Source: Scenedesmus sp. ARA3 (lineage: Eukaryota; Chlorophyta; Chlorophyceae; Sphaeropleales; Scenedesmaceae). Taken from it: 15,711 nucleotides of DNA. The position numbers and the translations under genes were made by a program. Position 1 is the first letter of the stretch. The number at the start of each line of letters is the position of its first letter. The stretch covers positions 1 through 15,711 of the forward strand of contig RWJK01000092.1 in NCBI GenBank assembly GCA_004335835.1. Direction: 5' to 3'. Under the pieces are notes generated by a model, which had not been told where the DNA came from, ran no database searches, and saw only the letters and a program-made list of their open reading frames with translations. This document shows positions 10,800 to 15,711 of this stretch, piece by piece.

Positions 10800-11326
10800 T
10801 CATCCCTTGAGCTGCAGCATGGCGCGCAGCATGCCATCCTGCAGCGTGTCAGGCGTGGCGCCCTTGTCGCCAAGCAGGCCCACCAGCCGCTTCTGCTCGG
10901 CCCGCAGCCCCGTCATGACTGATTCAAGACGCAACGCCTCTGCAGCAGCACAGCATGCGCCACCATGAAGACAGAATGTCAGGGCAGCAGTTAACCGGCC
11001 ATAAGTTGAGCTTGCAGACTCGCCAGACGGCAGCCAGGCACTGCAAGTAGCTGCAGCTGAGTCTGCTGTTGCGGCACCCTGCTGAACACAGATGCTCGTC
11101 CAGACGCATGTCCTGTGTGCTACAACTCAGCAGCAGCCATGTAACACACCTGCTTCCAGCGAGCTGATGGCGTCTTGGGTGCTGCAGCGCCTGAAGCTGA
11201 TGCTGCTGGTCTGCAGCCATGCCTTGGGCTCGCTGTGCTGCTTCCTCAGAGCTGTGAGCGCCTCCCTGGTGGAGTTGCGCAGCCGGTCAGTGTCAATCAT
11301 CTGCACACGACATATGCAGCAGCAGC

Positions 11327-11371
<45 letters not shown>

Positions 11372-11596
11372 CAGGCAGGTACAGCAGCAGCGCTACGTGA
11401 GCCTGCCGGCGCCAGCTCATCGAGTACCGTCTGCAAGAACACTGCCAGTTGATTCTTCTTGACCAGTTTGGCAAGGATGTGTTCGATCAGATCGGCGTAC
11501 CTGCTGTCTATTGATGAGGAACAGCTCCCCTAAGCGCTCTACCTCGACTGTTGCATCCTGTAACTTCAAGCTAAAGGATATTTTGTCGTCTTTCAT
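10800..11596 (-). CDS. PDRG1: Prefoldin-like protein resembling PDRG1 (p53 and DNA-damage-regulated 1), three exons
   Basis: Seen: exon 1 11596-11501 (32 codons, donor GTACGC), exon 2 11300-11150 (donor GTGTGT), exon 3 10939-10800 with TGA. Junctions are phase 0 and phase 1 and restore a 128-residue frame. The product starts MKDDKISFSL, then ERLGELFLINRQQMIDTD followed by RLRNSTREALTAL, a short beta-like WLQTSSISF segment, and a second helix, EALRLESVMTGLRAEQKRL, ending LQLKG. Known: PDRG1 is about 130 residues, a prefoldin-beta fold with a D..R...REAL helix, a W/F strand pair and a C-terminal LKG, and belongs to the R2TP/prefoldin-like (PAQosome) complex that helps assemble RNA polymerases. 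The match is by memory of the family. The start is the first ATG after an in-frame TAA (11612-11614), but TTACAG before 11557 could be an acceptor replacing the first 13 codons. Confidence 0.72.
10940..11149 (-). other. Intron 2 of the PDRG1-like gene
   Basis: This 210-bp phase 1 intron begins GTGTGTTACATG and ends GTGCTGCTGCAG on the gene strand. Its ends join GCA|G to AG|GCG and so restore a Glu codon. The acceptor is again preceded by CTG words, though only two units. Confidence 0.72.
11301..11500 (-). other. Intron 1 of the PDRG1-like gene, carrying a long CTG tract
   Basis: This 200-bp phase 0 intron begins GTACGC and ends GTCGTGTGCAG on the gene strand. More than a quarter of it is a CTG tract (gene strand) at 11370-11317, ending about 17 bases before the exon. 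With the CTG run removed, little ordinary polypyrimidine sequence is left. Confidence 0.75.
11317..11370 (+). repeat. CAG18 tract with one TAG interruption, inside an intron
   Basis: The plus strand has seven CAG units, one TAG and ten more CAG units, followed by GCAGGCAGG. On the gene strand it is CTG with one CTA. It is among the two longest triplet tracts in the window. Confidence 0.85.
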
Positions 11597-12325
11597 CGTC
11601 CAAGCAATTGTTTAAGCAGTATCTGTCGGAAAATGCACACGCCGGTGCCGTGACTGCTGCTGTACTGTTGATGTTCAGGGGGAAGGCACCAACTCCCACT
11701 CTACATGCAAACTGAACCCGATCAGCGTAGGTGACTCTGCAAGGTGCGCCATCGCGAATCCACAGCCTGCAGTGGCACCGTGCCACAACCTGAACACCAG
11801 AGTTTGAACCATCTCTGCGCCAGTTGTGCTGCTGACATAGCTCTTGATCAAGTTCTGGTGCTTGAACACGCAGCTGACACATGCATTCAATCTTTGGCTA
11901 TCTGTGTTGCATGCTGGACGCTGTGTGACCCGCCGCTGATCTCCCGCTAAGTCACCCACAACAAGCTGTAATCGGCTATGCTCTCATACCGAACTACTTT
12001 AGCTGCCAGTCCAATAAAAATACATAACGCAGCAGGCGATCATGCTTAGGGGGGCAAGGCGAGGTGGTGGCTCACTGGCAGTGCCCAAGTGCTGCTGTTA
12101 AAAACAAAAGGGTGTCAAAAAGCAGTGCTGCTGTGTTACACAGCCTGTACTTCTTGCGAGTCTCTGCATCACGCGTTCTACTTCGATGAATCCGGTAAAC
12201 GTGACATGGCTCGGAGTTCCAGAGGAGGCCAGCAGACCATTCGTGAACAGCAACTGGCAGTGCCAGTCTGGCACAACGCCAGCGACAGCTGGCACTAGCC
12301 AGGCTGGCAGGCGCCCAGTGAGCGG
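11597..12325. other. Intergenic region between the PDRG1-like and GH13 genes
   Basis: It must hold the promoter of the PDRG1-like gene at its left end and probably the transcript end of the GH13 gene at its right. Frames on both strands are short or lack motifs. A plus-strand CCAATAAAAATA lies at 12010-12021; it could be a CCAAT-like or AATAAA-like word, but no transcript is tied to it. A TTACA at 12136-12140 is TGTAA on the minus strand. Confidence 0.45.
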
Positions 12326-13054
12326 TTGAAGCGTACCAAGGTATGTGCTTCAGCAAACGTGATAGCAGCACATGCACCGCTATTACAGGTTATTTGGGTC
12401 ACTCAAGTGACTCTTCAAGGCTTGCTGCTGGAGAGCCGCTTGCTCGACAGAAAATGGCGCACAGGCTCATTGAAGAAAGGCAACGCAAACTTTGAAGCAA
12501 ATTTAAGCAGCACCCAGCAAGCAGATCAGAAACCCGCAGCATGTGGGTGCTGCTTCACCACAACACCAACATCAACACTACAAACCAATTGTATGTCCCC
12601 AATGCACTCTGACAAGTTCGATGCAAGACCGCGCCAATCCCCTCAGAATTTATTGTCTAATACCAAAACCATCATTTCAAATGCATGCCCTGTATGCGGA
12701 GCGACAGCAGCGCCTGGTTGCAATCACACAGGTGCACGAATGCAATGCAAATTAGCCCACGTTACGTGCATCAGGCAGCGATTCAAAGTCAATCGTGGCA
12801 GCAATGCAATAGCTGCAAAATCATGCACTAATAGATTGGCAGCCGCATGCTCGACACCTGGAAATGCTGCATGCATAGCCGCCAGCAGCTGCTGGCTGCA
12901 CACCCAAGGCGCCCAGACAACTGCAGCGAGCTGCTGTGCTGGTGCTGGTGCTGCAGGCCTCCTTCTGGTGAGACTTTGCCGCATCCCCTACGCTCACATA
13001 CAAGCACTTGCCGATGCATCTGCAACTGGCGAGCTAGCCACATGCCCAGCCTGA
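12326..13054 (+). CDS. Unrecognised open frame antisense to the GH13 3' UTR
   Basis: This frame is stop-free for 242 codons, long for sequence that is not GC-saturated or triplet-repetitive. It begins at TTG; the first ATG is at 12593 and would give 153 residues. It has a cysteine-bearing stretch around residues 120-150 (ACPVCGATAAPGCNH) but no spacing I can assign to a zinc-finger family, and a Cys/Ala-rich end. It lies opposite the expected 3' UTR of the GH13 gene. GCA-rich composition lowers the stop frequency in this frame, which weakens the case. No neighbouring exon or promoter was found. Confidence 0.2.
   Translation: MKRTKVCASANVIAAHAPLLQVIWVTQVTLQGLLLESRLLDRKWRTGSLKKGNANFEANLSSTQQADQKPAACGCCFTTTPTSTLQTNCMSPMHSDKFDARPRQSPQNLLSNTKTIISNACPVCGATAAPGCNHTGARMQCKLAHVTCIRQRFKVNRGSNAIAAKSCTNRLAAACSTPGNAACIAASSCWLHTQGAQTTAASCCAGAGAAGLLLVRLCRIPYAHIQALADASATGELATCPA
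12383..12387 (-). terminator. Candidate TGTAA poly(A) signal of the GH13 gene
   Basis: TTACA on the plus strand is TGTAA on the minus strand, the usual poly(A) signal of Chlamydomonas-type green algae. It is the first one found after the GH13 stop codon and implies a 3' UTR of about 760 bases, a normal length in these algae. A second copy lies at 12136-12140. The motif is only five bases, so chance is possible. Confidence 0.35.
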
Positions 13055-13142
13055 TGATACGGTAGCGCCAAGACACACGCACAGCAGCTACACACAGCAG
13101 CATGCGCCTCCTCCTGCTGTGCCTGCTTCAAGCGAAAGAGGT

Positions 13143-14257
13143 TCATCCCTGCTGCACCAGCATCAGCGTGCATGATGGCGGCAGGTTGAGGTAGATCTTG
13201 CCATCATACTCCGCCACGATGTCATTGCTGACCCACTTGGGGTCGCCGCCGTATTGGACGTCCTGCAAGCAAGCAAGCAAGCAAGCAAGCGGCAGCAGCA
13301 GCAGGCCATTCATCACGCTGGTTGGCCCATCACTGCTGCAAAGGAGATGAGCAAAGACCAAATGCACTGCAAGCACAACCACAGACACCGCCTGGCCCCG
13401 CCGCACCTGTGAGCAGTAGATCTGCTGGAAGGAGCCGCCGCCGCCCACCCACAGCCCGTAGTTGCCGTCCTGCCAGTAGCCGCGCGCTGCGTTGACCACC
13501 ACGATGACGCGCGCCTCGCCCTCCGCCACGCGCTCGTAGCTGCAGCAGCAGCAGCAGCAGCAACAGCATAAGCCCAGGTGGTCGCAGTTGGCAGCATGGT
13601 GGCTGTTGAGCATGAGCTAAACCTGAACCCTGCCCAAACGTAACAGCGCTTGAGATTAGATATTGGGGATACAGACACGTTGGGAAGACAGAGCCGCTCA
13701 TGCTGGAACTGACAGCTGATGGGCTTGCTCCTGAAGCTCACACCATCCTCCTGTGTGCCCCATCCGCATGCTGCAGCTGTCCAGTTTGGCTGCTCTGCAT
13801 TGCTCTGCATACTGCTGCGCCCACTGCCACTGATGCTCACCCCATGATGCCGTTGGCCCTGTCCTCGTGGATGCAGTTGGACCAGCCGTAGCGCATCACT
13901 GGGTGGCTCACACGCAGCGCGTTCACGTCAGCCACGGCAGCCATCATGCCGCGGCCTGTGGCGGCCCCAGCAGCAGCAGCAGCAGCAGGAGCGGATGCAG
14001 TTGCTTTGACCAGGCAGCAGTTTCAGCCTGCATCATTGCTCACTGCATGTGCTGCTTGCACCAGCACCAGCTCGTCGATAGCTGGCCGTCTGCAAGGAAT
14101 CTGTCAAACAACAGCAGACAGATAACATGTGACAGGCTGGGACAGCAGCAAGCACCTGGCACAGTTGCGCAGGACGATCTGCTGTTTTGTCAACACACAG
14201 TAGCCTGAGCAGCCAACCCTCAACCGCTGCTCCAATACGCGCTCTGCCTTGACAACC

Positions 14258-14296
<39 letters not shown>

Positions 14297-14843
14297 GCGC
14301 CCAGCCACGCACCAATCTCATCCTCCGCATTGTCCCAGTTGATCCTGTGCCACTCGTCGGTGTGCCACCAGCCGTTCTGGGCCATCTCAGTCCCCATGAA
14401 CCTGCAGCAGCAGCAGTGGAGGAAGCACTGTCAAAAGCGGCGGCACACGCGCAGCAGCAAGCGCTTTAACCTGGTCCTGCCCACTGCCTCTACATTTGCA
14501 ATTGTTACAACACACAGCATGGGCTGGTCCTCTGCCCACCAGCTGCAACCTGCAGCGCTGGTGCTGCCAGGCATGCCCAGCAGCCCGGTGTGCCACAGCC
14601 GGTAGTGGCTGCAACGCAGTTGCCCGTGCAGCCCAGCAGCGCGAATGCATATAGGTCAGACCACTCGTGCAGTCCCACAGCAGCAAAGCACTCGATTACA
14701 CAGCAGGCGACAAAGCGATTGTAAGGCCCCACTCACATCAGGGGCGCGCCCGCTGCTCCCACGTTGGCGGCGTACCACAGCCGCGCGCTGGCGATGGCGT
14801 TGCGGTCGGTGCGGCCGCCACAGAACTGGTCCACGGCATACCT

Positions 14844-14901
<58 letters not shown>

Positions 14902-15123
14902 TAGTATCGAATGGTGATTGCTTGGGCAGCAACACAGCCACAAGTCATCAAGTCAACAAGGGCAGCAGGCACCCTGAGCTGGCGGCAAGCAGCACATGCA
15001 TGCCCTCGCTGCTCAGTGGCCCGATGCTGTTGTGTGGAGTATGATCCCCCCACCACTGTCGTGCCACAGCTGCAGGGCCGTATTAGACACCACATGCACG
15101 TGCATCCTCCCCCTTCTGTGCAA

Positions 15124-15160
<37 letters not shown>

Positions 15161-15711
15161 GCCCCCACCTGTGGTGCCCCCCCACCAGGCTGTAGTCCTG
15201 GTACCAGCCGCCATTGCGCTGGCAGCCCACCTGCAGCAGCAGCAGCAGCAGCAACACCCCAGGACCAGTGTTGGGCAAGCAACGACCTGTGATTGCGCGT
15301 GCTGTGCTTGAGGCCACCTATGCACTGTGATCAAACAGCCCCCCGCAGCAGGACATGGCTGCCGGTCATGTACTTGATGCACTGGTCGGGCAGCTCAACC
15401 ACACAAGCATCCCCACACATCGCAGCCGGCTTCAACCTAACAATGCAGCAGCACTCCTGCCCCCCTCCCCCGCCACCAGGTCATGGCTGCCGGCCACGTA
15501 CTTGATGCACTGGTCGGGCCGCTCAAACACACAGGCACCTCCACACAACACAGCCAGACTCAACCCAACGATGCAGCAGGCTGGTACGTACCAGGTCGTG
15601 GCTGCAGGTCACGTACTTGATGCACTGGTCGGGCAGATCAACCACACAAGCATCCCCACACATCGCAGCCCGCATCAACCCAACAATGCAGCAGTCCACG
15701 CCCCCCCCCCC
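13143..15711 (-). CDS. GH13 glucan-branching-enzyme-like protein, C-terminal part, 5' end beyond the right edge
   Basis: Seen: six phased minus-strand exons: 15230-15169, 14841-14737, 14401-14313, 13955-13841, 13539-13407 and 13262-13143 (TGA at 13145-13143). Together they give 207 residues. In order: VGCQRNGGWYQDYSLVGGHH, RYAVDQF, then LWYAANV, APLMFMGTEMAQNGWWHTDE with WHRINWD, DVNALRVSHPVMRYGW, HEDRANGIMG, RVIVVVNA, YGLWVGGGGSFQQIY, YGGDPKW and a final IYLNLPPSCTLMLVQQG. Upstream, the 103-bp units encode CIKYV.(G/C)SHD. Known: branching enzymes have region IV ending in HD, then FMG.E about 55 residues later, then a W-rich loop, HEDR and an all-beta alpha-amylase C domain. This fits alpha-1,4-glucan branching enzyme (starch metabolism, likely plastidial). 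Another GH13 amylase-like subfamily is possible. Regions I-III are not in the window. Confidence 0.8.
13265..13290 (+). repeat. GCAA6 tetranucleotide tract serving as a polypyrimidine tract
   Basis: On the gene strand this is a CTTG/GCTT run that ends directly in GCAG at the acceptor of the last GH13 exon (13262). It therefore occupies the place of the polypyrimidine tract. It is the only tetranucleotide tract seen at a splice site here. Confidence 0.8.
13543..13566 (+). repeat. CAG tract at the acceptor of GH13 exon 13407-13539
   Basis: Six CAG units, one CAA and one CAG on the plus strand are CTG-rich on the gene strand. The run ends at the GCTGCAG acceptor four bases before the exon. Confidence 0.8.
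13968..13988 (+). repeat. CAG7 tract close to the acceptor of GH13 exon 13841-13955
   Basis: Seven CAG units (CTG7 on the gene strand) lie 12 bases from the exon border, followed by GGGCCGCCACAG. Here the tract is slightly upstream of the acceptor rather than part of it. Confidence 0.8.
14260..14295 (+). repeat. CAG12 tract just after a GH13 donor site
   Basis: Twelve pure units (CTG12 on the gene strand) begin about 18 bases inside the intron after the GTGCGT donor of exon 14313-14401. This tract is at the 5' side of its intron, so it is not a polypyrimidine tract. Confidence 0.85.
14405..14416 (+). repeat. Short CAG4 tract at the acceptor of GH13 exon 14313-14401
   Basis: On the gene strand CTG units run into the CTGCAG acceptor that precedes the G-TTC-ATG-GGG exon start at 14401. 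It is a short form of the arrangement seen at the neighbouring acceptors. Confidence 0.6.
14845..14898 (+). repeat. CAG18 pure tract at the acceptor of GH13 exon 14737-14841
   Basis: Eighteen pure units on the plus strand are CTG18 on the gene strand and end directly in the CAG of the acceptor, three bases from the exon. The purity suggests it is length-variable. Confidence 0.9.
15126..15158 (+). repeat. CAG11 tract just after a GH13 donor site
   Basis: Eleven pure units (CTG11 on the gene strand) start about ten bases inside the intron after the AG|GTGGGG donor of exon 15169-15230. The same intron ends in the CAG18 tract at 14845-14898, so it carries a long tract at each end. Confidence 0.85.
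15234..15251 (+). repeat. CAG6 tract at the acceptor of GH13 exon 15169-15230
   Basis: Six units on the plus strand, CTG6 on the gene strand, run into the CTGCAG acceptor preceding the GTGGGCTGC exon start at 15230. The acceptor serves whichever 103-bp unit supplies the donor. Confidence 0.8.
15349..15694 (-). repeat. Three tandem 103-bp units, each carrying the GH13 region IV exon end
   Basis: Units lie at 15694-15592 (C), 15579-15477 (B) and 15451-15349 (A) on the gene strand, separated by 12 and 25 bases. A and C differ at about 8 of 103 positions by eye; B is more diverged. Each runs from CTGCTGCATTGTT-like sequence to the codons for PDQCIKYV..SH.L. C ends CACGACCTG|GTACGT and B ends CATGACCTG|GTGGCG, both with SHD and a GT donor in phase 0 with the next exon. 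A ends CATGTCCTG|CTGCGG: Asp is Val and the donor GT is CT. C and A share frame, B does not, so they cannot be read as one exon. The left exon border is uncertain; CCCGACCAG is an acceptor present in all three. Confidence 0.85.
15701..15711. repeat. Run of 11 C at the right edge
   Basis: The window stops inside a homopolymer right after the outermost 103-bp unit, and its left edge lies inside GCT/GCC low-complexity sequence. This is how short-read contigs often end, so the window may be a whole contig. The number of C residues should not be trusted. Confidence 0.6.

Noticed and set aside
10160..10873. 237-codon minus-strand frame
   Set aside because: It overlaps the last exon of the PDRG1-like gene in another frame and consists of Ala, Ser, Cys and Thr runs made by triplet tracts.
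12010..12021. AATAAA poly(A) signal on the plus strand
   Set aside because: No plus-strand gene ends near it, and this lineage is expected to use TGTAA.
7877..13142. tRNA, rRNA or transposon in the gaps
   Set aside because: No GGTTCRANTCC-type T-loop with a matching acceptor stem, no rRNA-like conserved block, no long terminal or inverted repeats, and no recognisable transposase or reverse transcriptase motif.
13143..13613. 156-codon minus-strand frame as a single exon
   Set aside because: It reads through the 13263-13406 intron and the CTG tract. The spliced reading keeps the GH13 C-terminal domain and removes the polyCys run.
14104..14397. 97-codon minus-strand frame starting MGTEMAQ
   Set aside because: Only its first 28 or so codons are real (GH13 exon 14401-14313); the rest reads through a GTGCGT donor into a CTG tract.
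15126..15158. CRISPR-like array
   Set aside because: The repeats are plain CAG triplets with no spacer-repeat structure; the 103-bp units at 15349-15694 are also tandem exon copies, not repeat-spacer arrays.

Overview
The window looks like nuclear DNA of a green alga, probably a core chlorophyte of the Chlamydomonas/Scenedesmus type. The signs are short phased exons, 140-360 bp introns with GTGCGT/GTGAGT/GTGCGG donors, candidate TGTAA poly(A) signals, proteins rich in Ala, Gln and Gly, and dense CAG/CTG triplet tracts. The lineage is an inference; no marker gene is present. Three genes can be supported. All lie on the minus strand, and two run off the window.

Region 1 (1-7863): the last part of one exon of a very large, low-complexity protein. 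It is a single minus-strand reading frame with no stop from 7526 to the left edge. It joins in phase to a short first exon (7749-7863) across a 280-bp intron. About 2,527 residues lie inside the window. The protein is rich in Gln, Ala, Gly and Ser, carries two basic NLS-like patches, and has one aromatic, helix-prone island near the left edge. No named domain was recognised; a nuclear regulatory or scaffold role is only a guess. The long plus-strand frames here are shadows of this exon.

Region 2 (7877-10799): no supportable gene. The left part is the likely upstream region of the large gene. The right part, rich in CTG and TGG, is probably 3' UTR and flank of the next gene.

Region 3 (10800-11596): a complete three-exon gene for a 128-residue prefoldin-like protein resembling PDRG1. 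Both splice junctions keep phase.

Region 4 (11597-13142): mostly non-repetitive sequence, with the probable 3' UTR of the next gene and one plus-strand open frame of uncertain status.

Region 5 (13143-15711): the 3' end of a gene for a GH13 glucan-branching-enzyme-like protein. Six phased exons encode the end of the catalytic barrel and the C-terminal beta domain. Upstream is a 103-bp unit present three times, which carries the exon end for GH13 conserved region IV (ending in SHD). The copy nearest the next exon has lost both the Asp and the GT donor.

The most striking wider pattern is the polarity of the triplet tracts. Read on the gene strand, CAG tracts lie in exons and just after a stop codon, while CTG tracts lie in introns, several of them abutting the 3' splice site as the polypyrimidine tract. 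The three genes share no evident pathway. The branching-enzyme-like protein points to starch metabolism and the PDRG1-like protein to chaperone/RNA polymerase assembly.
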